Origin: Pseudemcibacter sp038106445
GTDB taxonomy: Bacteria > Pseudomonadota > Alphaproteobacteria > Sphingomonadales > Emcibacteraceae
Direction: 5' to 3'
Assembly (NCBI GenBank): GCA_038106445.1
Contig: JAYODU010000003.1
Span: 186,001 to 250,000 of the forward strand
Length of the DNA: 64,000 nt
Below are positions 17,524-26,981 of this stretch, in pieces (position 1 is the stretch's first letter; each line of letters starts with the position of its first letter). Position numbers and translations under genes: made by a program. The notes under the pieces were generated by a model that searched no databases, had not been told where the DNA came from, and worked only from the letters and a program-made list of their open reading frames with translations.

Positions 17524-18486
17524 ATGATAAAAAATATACCTGACCGCATTAATTCAACCAGCGATGAACGCCCGGCAGCGAAATTTGATGATGCGCTGCT
17601 GAGTTCACTTCTTGAAGGGGCAATTGATCTTCATTGTCACAGCGGACCAAGTGTCATGCCACGCTGTATTGATCATATCGAAGTGATGAAAGAAGGCGCC
17701 GCTGCCAAGATGAAAGCGATCCTGATCAAGGACCATTATTATTCAGCAACACCGGTCACGGAACTGCTGATGAATCATTTTCATGATCTTGGTGTAAGCA
17801 TGCTTAGTGGTGTGCCCCTTAACAATTCAACCGGCGGCATAAACCGTTTTGCCGTGGATCACGGCATCAAGCTTGGCGCGAAATTGGTCTGGATGCCGAC
17901 ATTTTCATCACGTAACCATATTGCCCATCATAGGTCCGATAAGGATTTTGAAAAAAAATTCCCGACCACAAAGGAAAAAATGCTGGCGCCCGTAGAATTA
18001 AGCGTTCTTGATGATAAGGGCGCGCTGCTGGATGAGGTTAAATTCATTCTGGATATGATTGCAGAAGCTAATATTGTCCTGAGCGGGGGGCATTTGCATA
18101 TCACCGAAATTTTCCCGCTCTTTGAGGAAGCAAAAAAACGTGGTGTTAAAAAATTACTGGTTAATCATCCAAGCTATCTGATCGATGCAACATACGCGGA
18201 AATGGGTGAACTGGTGCGCATGGGGGCTTATCTTGAGCATTCAATGTGCATGTTTGTACCGGGGTCAAAATTTCATTTTTATACACCGGAAAATCTTGAT
18301 GCGCTGATCAAGGCGGGTACGGTGGACCGTACCATTCTTGGCTCCGATCTGGGGCAGGTGGGTAATCCTACCCCGGTGGAAGGGTTTAAAAACGTGATTG
18401 CCACGTGTTTAGATATTGGGTATTCGCATGGGGACATTAAAAAAATGATTTCCACCAATGCCGCGGATTTGCTTGGCTTAGATTAG
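17524..18486 (+). CDS. DUF6282 family metal-dependent hydrolase-like protein
   Basis: A 320-residue protein with an amidohydrolase-like TIM-barrel pattern. The metal motif 'IDLHCHSGPSVMPR' (HxH, about residues 38-40) is followed by a candidate carbamylated or bridging Lys region ('AILIKDHYYSATP'), 'GGHLHITEIFP' and 'LGSDLGQVGNPTP' (Asp). I recognise it as DUF6282, which to my knowledge has no assigned reaction. Cotranscription with the HpcH/HpaI aldolase suggests a hydrolase or decarboxylase acting on a ring-cleavage intermediate; this is inference. Confidence 0.78.
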   Translation: MIKNIPDRINSTSDERPAAKFDDALLSSLLEGAIDLHCHSGPSVMPRCIDHIEVMKEGAAAKMKAILIKDHYYSATPVTELLMNHFHDLGVSMLSGVPLNNSTGGINRFAVDHGIKLGAKLVWMPTFSSRNHIAHHRSDKDFEKKFPTTKEKMLAPVELSVLDDKGALLDEVKFILDMIAEANIVLSGGHLHITEIFPLFEEAKKRGVKKLLVNHPSYLIDATYAEMGELVRMGAYLEHSMCMFVPGSKFHFYTPENLDALIKAGTVDRTILGSDLGQVGNPTPVEGFKNVIATCLDIGYSHGDIKKMISTNAADLLGLD

Positions 18487-18540
18487 ACTACCATAATCAG
18501 AAACAGGAATTATATAAACTTCCTTTAACCATTTCATAAT

Positions 18541-18592
18541 CCAAATAAGTTAAATTTTGAAACATAAATTAATAAAGTTTCTACTTATTTGG
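18541..18592. repeat. AT-rich inverted repeat between operons
   Basis: Perfect 10-bp arms CCAAATAAGT (18541-18550) and ACTTATTTGG (18583-18592) enclose a second pair GAAAC (18559-18563) and GTTTC (18577-18581). It may be a terminator-like structure without a T-run, an operator, or a relic of a mobile element. It lies 55 bp after the DUF6282 gene in a 357-bp gap; the remainder of the gap holds only the short frame at 18651-18722. Confidence 0.45.
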
Positions 18593-18650
18593 TTTAGGCT
18601 TGAAATGTAGTTGAGTGGTTTTCATCACAAGAGGGATTGTGAGGAAGTTT

Positions 18651-18722
18651 ATGAGTGAAAAAAGCGAAACTTCTGTTTTCGATAAAATAGAAGAACAATC
18701 AACAATGCTATTAGATTGTTGA
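18651..18722 (+). CDS. Possible 23-residue leader or decayed gene start
   Basis: ATG preceded by GAGGAAG at seven bases, followed by 23 codons ('MSEKSETSVFDKIEEQSTML' and three more) and TGA. The good ribosome site is the only support. It may be a leader peptide, a remnant of a longer gene, or chance. It is 121 bp before the first FAD oxidoreductase gene. Confidence 0.2.
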   Translation: MSEKSETSVFDKIEEQSTMLLDC

Positions 18723-18843
18723 CCATTTTTATAAAATTTCCTTATGATGCCCTTGGGTATGTATAAAAAATGAAAACTTAAAAAGCATTTTCAATGAGAT
18801 AAACCGTTCAAATTTTGCGGTCAAGTGGCTTTAAGGGACGAAG

Positions 18844-20820
18844 ATGAGTGATAAAAAATTTGACCAGCTTCTGGGGATGGATCGCCCAATTTACCGACGT
18901 GATTTTTTAAATGGTATAAGCATCGCTGTTGCCGCCGCTGCTATAGGCCCGGCTGCATTTGCTCAAAATAGCACTCTAGATTTTATCCAGCCTCAGGATA
19001 GAGAAGGCTACTATCCGCCTGCGCTTGATGGTCTTCGCGGTAGCCATACCGGTTCATTTGAAGCATCACATACCATCCGCGATGGACGTCTTATTGATGG
19101 CCGTGAAACAGGTGAAGAATATGATCTGGTAATCGTCGGTGCAGGTATAAGCGGCCTTGCCGCGGCATGGTTTTACCGGCAATCCGCCGGGCCGGATGCA
19201 AAAATTCTGATCCTTGATAATCATGATGATTTTGGCGGGCATGCCAAACGCAATGAATTTAATGTGGGTGGGCGTACCCTTCTTGTTAATGGCGGTACTT
19301 TGAATGTGGAACAACCAACCAATTACAGCACGGTTTCCATGAGCTTTCTGCGTGAGCTTGGCATAGATGTATGGGATTACCACAATAAAACCAATGCTAT
19401 GGTGCAATATCACAGGGAAAATGGTTACGGCAGGGCGACATTCTTCAATAGGGAGACCTTTGGTGTTGAAGGGCTTACCGTCCGTCCGGATGGTATGTCT
19501 TGGCCGGAATTTATTGAAAACACGCCGCTTCAGGGGACTATGAAAAGGGATTTGCTTCGGCTTCATAAAGAAGAAGTCCGTGCAGAAGTGCTCGTTTCCC
19601 TTAGTGATGAAGAAAAGAAGATGGCACTTGCCAGAATAAGTTATAATGATTACCTGACCGAATATCTGGGGCTTGATCCGTCAGTGCTGCCATTTTTTCA
19701 GTCAACTACACATTTTCGCTATTATATGGGGCCGGAACAGGTGCCTGCACTTTATATGTGGCAACAGGGTGGCTCACCGGGGTTTGAGCATTTAAATTTG
19801 CGCCCGACAGGCATGATCAGCCCGATCCACCATATTGGTGGTTCCCACCACGGACGTGAACATGAACATCGTGAACCGTCGGTCTATTTCCCGGATGGGA
19901 ATGCCACAATTACACGTATGACAGTACGCCACTTAATTCCCGATGCGGTTCCAGGGAAAGGGCTTGATAGTTTATATATGGCAAAGGTTGATTATGCGAA
20001 ACTTGACCGCCCCGATAATAATACCCGTATCCGGCTGAATAGTCCTGTTGTCAATGCAAAGCATCTTGGCGATCCGGATAGGGCAGAACAGGTTGAAATA
20101 ACTTATATGCGTGGTGACGGTCCGAAAAAGGTACGTGGTAAAAATGTTATATTTGCCTGCTGGCACATGGTTATTCCTTATATTTGCCGAGAATTTCCGA
20201 AAGAGCAACGTGATGCGATGAAATACGGCATTAAAGCACCGCGGGTTTATACCAATGTGCTTATCAGAAATGGGGAGGCCTTCAAAAAGCTTGGTGCATA
20301 CAGTATTCAGTCACCCGGTGAATATCACACAACCACAAGCCTTAATATGCCGCTTAGTGTTGGGAATTATAAAGCGCCGATTGATCCTTCAGAACCTGTC
20401 ATTGTGAAAATGCATAAAGCCCCTTGCAAGCCGGGCGAAGACCGCCGCACGCAACTGCTTGCTGGTCGGACGGAGCTTTTCCAGACACCATTTTCAACCT
20501 TTGAACGTAACATCCGTGATCAGCTTAATCGTATGTTGGGTCCTGCCGGGTTTAATGCGGCCGATGATATTCTGGGGATTACGGTTAACCGCTGGCCGCA
20601 TGGCAATGCCTATATCTATAATACGCTATCTGAACCCATGCATTGGTGTTTTTATGCTACCGATGATCGCCCCTGTATTGTGGCGTCAAAAAAACTAGGG
20701 CGTATGTCCATTGCCAATTCGGACGCAGGATCAAACCCATTTACCGATGTGGCAATTGATGAAGCGCACCGTGCAGTACGTGAGGTGCTGGCCGATCAGT
20801 ATCTAAGGGAAAATGTCTGA
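18844..20820 (+). CDS. Tat-exported FAD/NAD(P)-binding oxidoreductase (paralogue 1)
   Basis: A 658-residue protein with a twin-arginine type signal ('YRRDFLNGISIAVAAAAIG') and a Rossmann FAD motif 'LVIVGAGISGLAAAWFYRQ' at about residues 97-115, then 'LDNHDDFGGHAKRNEF', typical of amine-oxidase-like flavoproteins. The C-terminal region ('VTVNRWPHGNAY') completes the FAD fold. It resembles bacterial spermidine dehydrogenases (SpdH), which oxidise polyamines in the periplasm, but that match is from memory only. It is followed by a close paralogue 110 bp downstream and a permease gene. Confidence 0.75.
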   Translation: MSDKKFDQLLGMDRPIYRRDFLNGISIAVAAAAIGPAAFAQNSTLDFIQPQDREGYYPPALDGLRGSHTGSFEASHTIRDGRLIDGRETGEEYDLVIVGAGISGLAAAWFYRQSAGPDAKILILDNHDDFGGHAKRNEFNVGGRTLLVNGGTLNVEQPTNYSTVSMSFLRELGIDVWDYHNKTNAMVQYHRENGYGRATFFNRETFGVEGLTVRPDGMSWPEFIENTPLQGTMKRDLLRLHKEEVRAEVLVSLSDEEKKMALARISYNDYLTEYLGLDPSVLPFFQSTTHFRYYMGPEQVPALYMWQQGGSPGFEHLNLRPTGMISPIHHIGGSHHGREHEHREPSVYFPDGNATITRMTVRHLIPDAVPGKGLDSLYMAKVDYAKLDRPDNNTRIRLNSPVVNAKHLGDPDRAEQVEITYMRGDGPKKVRGKNVIFACWHMVIPYICREFPKEQRDAMKYGIKAPRVYTNVLIRNGEAFKKLGAYSIQSPGEYHTTTSLNMPLSVGNYKAPIDPSEPVIVKMHKAPCKPGEDRRTQLLAGRTELFQTPFSTFERNIRDQLNRMLGPAGFNAADDILGITVNRWPHGNAYIYNTLSEPMHWCFYATDDRPCIVASKKLGRMSIANSDAGSNPFTDVAIDEAHRAVREVLADQYLRENV

Positions 20821-20929
20821 TCAGGGAGATCAGTTTAAAGTCAGCAATTGCATATGTAAAAAATGTGATGTAGTGATGTTGTAACATAAAGTTTCAGGGA
20901 CTGATGTCAGAAATGAAGTAGGGGTCAAC

Positions 20930-22918
20930 ATGACGAAAAAAAGCTTTACCGATAAAGAATTGGGAATGGACAGGAAAATCATGCGACGTGATTTTCTTAG
21001 CGGTGCAAGTATCGCGGTTACGGGTGCCATATTATGTCCGTCATTGGTTAAGGCGATGCAGGCACTTGATAAAAATAAACCAATGCAATCGGATAGAGGA
21101 TATTATCCGCCTGATAAAGCGGGTATGCGTGGCAGCCATGATGGTTCCTTTGAAACAGCGCATTTTGTTCGCGATGGTGATACTTATTCTGCGACAAACA
21201 CTGGCGAAGAATATGACCTTGTTGTTATCGGTGGCGGCATCAGTGGGCTATCAGCGGCATGGTTTTACCGCCAAAGCGCAGGGCCGGATAAAAAAATCCT
21301 GATTTTGGATAATCATGATGACTTTGGCGGCCATGCCAAACGCAATGAATATAATTTTGAAGGGCGGAATATCATTGTTAATGGTGGTACGCTTAATATT
21401 GAACAGCCATCAAATTATAGTACGGTTGCGATGGGTTTTCTTCGTGAAATTGGTATTGATACGGATGCGTACCATGAAAAAACAGAACCGATGATGGAGC
21501 GTCACAGAACGGAATTTGGCCTTACCGGGGCCGTGTTTTTTGACGAAGACACATTTGGTGGTGAGGGGCTCGTGAAACGGGAACGCCGCGCCGAAGGCGG
21601 ATGGGATGAGTTTTTTGATGCAAGTCCCCTGCCGGATGATTTAAAAGCGGAATTTAAAAAATTATACAGCGAAGAAATAATCGCAGAAGCATTTGCCGGG
21701 CTTTCCGACGAAGAAAAGAAAAGAAAGCTGGCCAGCATTACATATGCGGAATATATCGCAGACCATCTTGGTATTGATGAAAGGGTGCTGCCCTCATTTA
21801 CATCCGGATTACATTTCCGCTTTTATGTGGGTGCGGAACAGGTGCCGGCGCTTTTCTGCTGGGAAATGGGCGGGATGCCCGGCTTTGAACATTTAAATCT
21901 TCGTCCTACTGAAAAAATAAGCCCGATGCATCATATCGCTGGTTCTCAACATGGCCGCGAACATGAATACCGCGAACCATCGATATATTTTCCGGATGGC
22001 AACGCGACCATCACCAGAATGACGGTAAGACACCTTATCCCTGATGCTATACCGGGAAGCACGCTTGATGATATTTTTACAGCCAGGGTGGATTATGGAA
22101 AACTGGACGTTGAAGGAAACGCAACACGCCTTCGTCTTAACAGTACAGCAATCAAGGTTGCCCATAATGGGGATCCGGCAACCGCAAAAGACGTTGATGT
22201 AAGCTATATGCAAAATGGTTCAGCAAGAACCGTGAAAGCGAAAAACGCCATTTTTGCCTGCTGGCATAATATTATTCCCTATATTTGCGATGATTACTCT
22301 GATGAACAGAAAGAAGCCATGCTTTACGGCATTAAAGCGCCGCGGGTTTATACCAATGTGCTTTTGCGGGACGGCAAGGCATGGGAAAAACTGGGGATCA
22401 GCGCCATTACATCACCGGGTCTTTATCACACCACATCAAGCCTTCATTATTCACTTGATGTGGGGGACTATAAGGCACCAAAAAATATGGATGAACCGGT
22501 GATTGTTAAAATGCACCGGGCGCCCAATGCGCCGGGCGAACTGCGCCGTGACCAGCTTCGTCTTGGTCGGTATGATCTTCTGAATACGCCGTTTGAAACA
22601 TTTGAACGCAATATACGTGAACAATTGCAGCGTATGCTTGGCCTCGGTGGGTTTGATGCGGCGAGGGATATTGTGGCGATCACAGTAAACCGCTGGCCGC
22701 ATGGCAATGCCTATGCATATGATACAATTACAGAACCGTACCACTGGTCCATGTATGCCACGGATGACCGCCCCTGTGTGGTGGCACGTCAGCAACTTGG
22801 ACGGTTATCGGTTGCCAATTCGGATGCAGACGCAAGCCCTTTTACCGATGCGGCGATTGATCAGGCACATCGCGCGGTACGTGAAGTACTGGCTGATCAA
22901 TATCTGATGAGTTCTTGA
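20930..22918 (+). CDS. Tat-exported FAD/NAD(P)-binding oxidoreductase (paralogue 2)
   Basis: A 662-residue paralogue of the preceding gene with the same architecture: signal 'MRRDFLSGASIAVTGA', FAD motif 'VVIGGGISGLSAAWFYRQ', 'HDDFGGHAKRNEYN' and C-terminal 'VTVNRWPHGNAYAYD'. The two proteins align along almost their whole length with long identical stretches, so this is a tandem duplication followed by divergence. Its ribosome site (GTAGGGG) is good. The two copies may act on different substrates or form a heteromer; neither can be decided from sequence. Confidence 0.75.
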   Translation: MTKKSFTDKELGMDRKIMRRDFLSGASIAVTGAILCPSLVKAMQALDKNKPMQSDRGYYPPDKAGMRGSHDGSFETAHFVRDGDTYSATNTGEEYDLVVIGGGISGLSAAWFYRQSAGPDKKILILDNHDDFGGHAKRNEYNFEGRNIIVNGGTLNIEQPSNYSTVAMGFLREIGIDTDAYHEKTEPMMERHRTEFGLTGAVFFDEDTFGGEGLVKRERRAEGGWDEFFDASPLPDDLKAEFKKLYSEEIIAEAFAGLSDEEKKRKLASITYAEYIADHLGIDERVLPSFTSGLHFRFYVGAEQVPALFCWEMGGMPGFEHLNLRPTEKISPMHHIAGSQHGREHEYREPSIYFPDGNATITRMTVRHLIPDAIPGSTLDDIFTARVDYGKLDVEGNATRLRLNSTAIKVAHNGDPATAKDVDVSYMQNGSARTVKAKNAIFACWHNIIPYICDDYSDEQKEAMLYGIKAPRVYTNVLLRDGKAWEKLGISAITSPGLYHTTSSLHYSLDVGDYKAPKNMDEPVIVKMHRAPNAPGELRRDQLRLGRYDLLNTPFETFERNIREQLQRMLGLGGFDAARDIVAITVNRWPHGNAYAYDTITEPYHWSMYATDDRPCVVARQQLGRLSVANSDADASPFTDAAIDQAHRAVREVLADQYLMSS

Positions 22919-22967
22919 TTATAGACGCTTAGTATGATTTGATCCTTGTCGTGAGAGAGGGATCAGG

Positions 22968-24068
22968 ATGAAATTTTTTAAATTATACTTGTTACCGGGT
23001 TTTATGTTCCAGTCCGTTGTTATTGGCGGCGGTTATGCGACGGGGCGTGAACTGGTTGAATTTTTCTTTGGTGCGGGCCCCATTGGCGGGCTGCTTGGAC
23101 TGCTGGTTGCGGGGGCCGTCTTCGGTTTGGTAAGCGCTATTGGTTTTGAACTTGCGCGAAAATTCAAAGCATTTGATTATCGGCATTTTTGCAAAACCAT
23201 TCTTGGTCGTGGCTGGGTATTATTTGAATTTTTCTATTTTTTTCAATTGCTTCTGGTGCTTTCCATCATCGGGTCGGCGTCCGGTGAAATTGCGTCACAA
23301 AATTTTGGTGTGCCGTCCCTTGTGGGGACGCTGGCGCTTTTGACCTTGGTGGGGATACTGACGTTCAAAGGAACCGAAGTGATAAAAAATGTTTTGGCAG
23401 GTTGGTCGATCCTTCTTTATGGCGTTTATATCCTTTTATTCATTCTGGCATTCAGCAAATTTGGAAATGTGATTACTGAAACATACAGCACCGCGGATAT
23501 CGGGGAAGGCTGGCTTAAAAACGGTGTGCTTTATACGGGCTATAACCTTGCGTCCCTGCCTCTTATTCTTTATGCGGTGATGTCACATGAAAACAGGAAG
23601 CAAACGTATATCGCAGGCCTTATTTGCGGGGCGATAACGGTAATCCCCGCGATGCTGTTCTTTATCGCCATGATGGGGCAATACCCACAGATTGGGGAAC
23701 AGCCCGTCCCGGCAACATTTTTAATGGCGGCAATGCAGGTAAACTGGCTCAATGTCATATTTCAGATCATTATATTTGGCACCTTTGTTGAAACGGGAAC
23801 TGCCATGATCCATGCGGTGAATGAGCGTCTTGAAGGCACATTCGCCGAACAGGGAAGGCATTTGCCGCAGATCGCCCGCCCCGCCATTGCGATTGGTTTT
23901 CTGTTAATGGCTGTGATTGCAGCCGAAACATTTGGTATTATCAGCCTGATTGCAAACGGGTACGGCTATATCACCATTGCATTTATTATGGTTCTTATTG
24001 TACCAATGCTTACTGTAGGTGTATGGAAAATAATAAAAAAACCGGACAGTGTTAATGTGCAGGAATAA
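22968..24068 (+). CDS. YkvI-like membrane permease
   Basis: A 366-residue polytopic membrane protein of about ten segments, starting with 'LPGFMFQSVVIGGGYATGRE', the hallmark of the YkvI family, which is distantly related to amino acid / sodium symporters of the LeuT fold. It lies 49 bp after paralogue 2 and 5 bp before the DgcN-like gene, so it is cotranscribed. Transport of an amino acid or amine related to those enzymes is likely; the substrate is unknown. Confidence 0.75.
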   Translation: MKFFKLYLLPGFMFQSVVIGGGYATGRELVEFFFGAGPIGGLLGLLVAGAVFGLVSAIGFELARKFKAFDYRHFCKTILGRGWVLFEFFYFFQLLLVLSIIGSASGEIASQNFGVPSLVGTLALLTLVGILTFKGTEVIKNVLAGWSILLYGVYILLFILAFSKFGNVITETYSTADIGEGWLKNGVLYTGYNLASLPLILYAVMSHENRKQTYIAGLICGAITVIPAMLFFIAMMGQYPQIGEQPVPATFLMAAMQVNWLNVIFQIIIFGTFVETGTAMIHAVNERLEGTFAEQGRHLPQIARPAIAIGFLLMAVIAAETFGIISLIANGYGYITIAFIMVLIVPMLTVGVWKIIKKPDSVNVQE

Positions 24069-24073
24069 CAAAA

Positions 24074-25078
24074 ATGATAACGATTGAAATAAAACCTCCC
24101 TATCTGATTTTCCTTGGGTTCGAAACCCGAAAAACATATGCAAAAACGGGTTCAGGTATTGTTGACTGGCGCCCGGAACTGTGCAAGGGACAAATGCGGT
24201 TGATTGAAAATGGTCTTGATCTGGGACTGTCGGATATGACAATTGAGCAGGCGGCGGATGCCGGCGTAAAATCCCTGATCATTGGAACCGCCGCAGTGGG
24301 GGGCGGTGTTCCCGAAGAATGGATGGATATATTGGAAGGGGCGTTGCTTGCCGGGCTTGATGTTGTGGGCGGTGTTCACAAAAAGCTTAAAGACATTCCA
24401 CGTCTGGTTGCGGCGGCGGAAAAATCCGGCGCCCGGCTTGTTGATGTTCGTGTGCCACCCGCCGATATTCCGGTTGGAAAGGGCAAAAAACGCAGCGGCA
24501 AGCGCATTTTAATGATGGGGACGGACTGTGCCGTCGGTAAAAAATATACGGCGCTTGCCCTTGAAAGGGATATGAAAAAGCGGGGAATGAATGCCACATT
24601 CCGGGCAAGCGGTCAAACCGGCATCATGATTGCGGGGCGTGGTATCCCCATTGATGCGGTGGTTGCGGATTTCCTGTCCGGTGCGGCGGAACTTCTTTCT
24701 CCGGATAATGATGCGGATCACTGGGACGTGATCGAAGGGCAGGGCGGCATCGGCCACCCCGGTTATAATGCAGTGACAGTGGGACTTTTGATGGGATCAC
24801 AACCCGATGCGTTTGTTGTTTGTCATGAAGCCGGGCGAACAGCGATCGAAGAATGGGATAATTTTCCCCTTCCATCCATCGAGGATGTGATTGAAAGAAC
24901 CATCCTTATCGGCAAGGATGTTAATCCGGCTATCCGCTGTGTCGGGGTTTCGGTCAATACATCAAAATTTGTCGGTGAGGAACGGACTAAATATTTGCAG
25001 GATTTATCCAAGCGGGTAGGGCTTCCGTGTGTTGACCCGCTGATTGACGGTACCGACGCGATTATCGATCAGCTTTGA
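24074..25078 (+). CDS. DUF1611 protein, DgcN-like N-acetyltransferase
   Basis: A 334-residue DUF1611 protein with an N-terminal alpha/beta domain and a P-loop-like C-terminal domain starting at 'KRILMMGTDCAVGKKYTALA' (about residues 143-162) and continuing to 'DVIEGQGGIGHPGYNAV'. DUF1611 includes DgcN, reported as a D-glutamate N-acetyltransferase working with the racemase/epimerase DgcA. No enolase-superfamily DgcA gene is seen here. Cotranscription with the YkvI-like permease suggests a role in catabolism of an amino acid. I leave the gene symbol empty because the partner is missing. Confidence 0.68.
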   Translation: MITIEIKPPYLIFLGFETRKTYAKTGSGIVDWRPELCKGQMRLIENGLDLGLSDMTIEQAADAGVKSLIIGTAAVGGGVPEEWMDILEGALLAGLDVVGGVHKKLKDIPRLVAAAEKSGARLVDVRVPPADIPVGKGKKRSGKRILMMGTDCAVGKKYTALALERDMKKRGMNATFRASGQTGIMIAGRGIPIDAVVADFLSGAAELLSPDNDADHWDVIEGQGGIGHPGYNAVTVGLLMGSQPDAFVVCHEAGRTAIEEWDNFPLPSIEDVIERTILIGKDVNPAIRCVGVSVNTSKFVGEERTKYLQDLSKRVGLPCVDPLIDGTDAIIDQL

Positions 25079-25281
25079 TGATCCTTTTTTAATGCCTGTA
25101 TGGCAGCGGTAAGCAGGTCACGATTTTCTTTTGCAACTGATTTATATTCTTCATTATCGGCTACATCCATGCCGCGTTTTCACACACGGGCGAGTTCCAC
25201 CAGATTTTTACGGTCATGCTCTATATAAAGCGCGGTGATGCGCCGGGCTTCTTCCTCTGTATCCCCTTGGTTTAAAACCAT
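25069..25281 (-). pseudogene. Small gene broken by an internal TGA
   Basis: Seventy-one codons from ATG 25281 to TGA 25069 with protein-like content on both sides ('EEEARRITALYIEHDRKNL' and 'ADNEEYKSVAKENRDLLTAA') but an in-frame TGA at codon 34 (25180-25182). A CGA or TGG codon changed to TGA would explain it. The family is not recognised; a short helical protein is suggested. It overlaps the end of the DUF1611 gene by 10 bp on the other strand. Confidence 0.35.
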
Positions 25282-25421
25282 TACACAAGGTTAGGCTTCC
25301 AAAGTTCAATGACAAGAGAAGTAGACGCTTGGAACCTGGTGAGTATCTATTAAATATTTTAATTATAATATTGACAACTTTAATCAATTATTATCTAAAA
25401 GATTATTATTAACAATAAAAT

Positions 25422-25436
25422 TTAATTCTCATTTAA
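25422..25436. promoter_or_regulatory. CtrA-like box upstream of the beta-barrel gene
   Basis: TTAA-N7-TTAA (TTAATTCTCATTTAA), the consensus form of the alphaproteobacterial cell-cycle regulator CtrA, 26 bp before the chosen start of the outer-membrane protein gene. The area is very AT-rich, so a chance match is possible. Confidence 0.3.
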
Positions 25437-25462
25437 TGTTTTCAAATAGGTTAGGGTCTCAG

Positions 25463-26092
25463 ATGAACATCTTCACGATACGAATACTATGCACACTTCT
25501 TTTTTCTCTTATGACTGTTTTAGCATCTGCAAATGCTCAAAATAGTTCCTCGGTCTATGATGGTCCTTATATCGGAGGTAACATTAGCTACCAAGCAATC
25601 AGTCTTGGGGATACTACAAATTTGGGTGGTTCAACTAAAGATAAATTTAACGGCATTGGGTTCGGTGGAGTGTTTGGTTATCGTATGCCTATCTCAGATG
25701 AAATATTTATTGGGGTTGAGAGTTTTCTGACGAAAAGTCTTGCAACTAAGGAGTTTAGCGCAGGGGAAGATATATTAAACGTAGGTTTTGGCAGTTCTTA
25801 CGGGTTAAGTGGAACAATAGGATTTACTCTGGGTGACAATTTGCTATTCATCTCAACTGGTTATGGTTGGGCTAACATAAACGGTAGTGTAAGCGGTACC
25901 CTTGTTGATCAACATAAAGGCAAAGGAGTAAGAATTGGAGCTGGTTTTGAATTACCTATATTAGAAAATTTAACTGCAAGAATTCAGACAAATTTCCAAT
26001 CCCTAGGTCAAGATGCAAATATAAATGAGGATGGCGTGCGTAACAAATATAGTAATATGACAGCCTCATCAGGTTTAATTTTCAATTTTTAA
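25463..26092 (+). CDS. Outer-membrane beta-barrel protein (Omp25/OmpA-like)
   Basis: About 209 residues with a signal peptide ('IRILCTLLFSLMTVLASANA') and alternating strands rich in Gly and aromatics: 'YDGPYIGGNISYQAIS', 'GIGFGGVFGYRMPISDEIFI', 'FISTGYGWANIN', ending in 'SSGLIFNF' with the terminal Phe required by the BAM machinery. This fits the porin-like eight-stranded family of alphaproteobacteria. ATG 25463 is chosen over 25436 because the signal peptide begins there and the CtrA-like box would otherwise lie in the gene. Codon use is more AT-rich than in the catabolic genes to its left. Confidence 0.75.
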   Translation: MNIFTIRILCTLLFSLMTVLASANAQNSSSVYDGPYIGGNISYQAISLGDTTNLGGSTKDKFNGIGFGGVFGYRMPISDEIFIGVESFLTKSLATKEFSAGEDILNVGFGSSYGLSGTIGFTLGDNLLFISTGYGWANINGSVSGTLVDQHKGKGVRIGAGFELPILENLTARIQTNFQSLGQDANINEDGVRNKYSNMTASSGLIFNF

Positions 26093-26906
26093 AGGAAATA
26101 ATTAGTAATATTGAACCAACTGTTTCCATAGGTTTTAAAACGAGTGTCTCATTTTTCTAAGTTAATGGATATACATACCTTGTCCGGCACATGATAAAAC
26201 AATCACCCGCACTTGAAACTCTGTTACGGATCACTACACATTAGTAAACTGATAGCTGTGAATTCCAAAAAATTTGGGCCGGTTTTTTCCTGTTTGCTAT
26301 TTAAAAGCATTATAAAAGCCCGATATGGAATTAAATCCAGCATTGAAGCCCGGCTCTAATATAGCAAGGTTCACTGTCACCAGTGCATCCGTAGCTTATA
26401 ATTTAGCGAAGCGAGTTTTAATGGACCATTTTATGGTCGAGAATGGCGAGCATAAATTATATCTATTTGCTCACATAAAACGTATTGCTCGGCAGTAGTT
26501 GTAAATGTGTTCCCCGTCAAAGCTTATGAGACCATTTAAAGTATTTGCATAAGAGAGGTTTTGATCTCATCGTAATTTTGTGAAGGAGTGAAGATGAGAA
26601 CTAAATAAAATAATACGAAATCAGACAAACTATTGAAGGATAATCAATTATTGTCAACATTTGTTAGGTTTGAGAGATAAACTTTGCTTTAAATTGCTGA
26701 AGTTGCACGCCGATACTCAATAAAATAGAATTGAATTAGAATTTTTCGGAGTAATAAAAAGGAAAAAAATCCATGGAATCGTTGCTACAACCTCAAGGCA
26801 CAAACAACTCACTACAAATACTCATAACCGATGAATGCAACTTTAAAAATCTCCTATGTACTTATTTACTGAATTAAGACACCATTTGACTGTCAAACCT
26901 GGCTAG
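26093..26906. other. About 800 bp without a supported gene
   Basis: AT-rich DNA with only short frames. The longest readable one is 26325-26498 on the plus strand (57 codons, 'MELNPALKPGSNIARF...'), without a ribosome site and without a recognised match. The stretch looks like decayed accessory DNA. No RNA gene or insertion sequence end was recognised. Confidence 0.4.
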
Positions 26907-26981
26907 TTATTCATAGATATGCGTTTTTATGGCATATTGGTGCCGGAGAGGGCTTTCCTGAATTCTTGGCGGAGTTTGAGT

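Noticed and set aside
25180..25182. Selenocysteine codon in the small gene at 25069-25281
   Set aside because: No stem-loop of the SECIS type was recognised just after the TGA and the surroundings do not look like a redox motif; a nonsense mutation is simpler.
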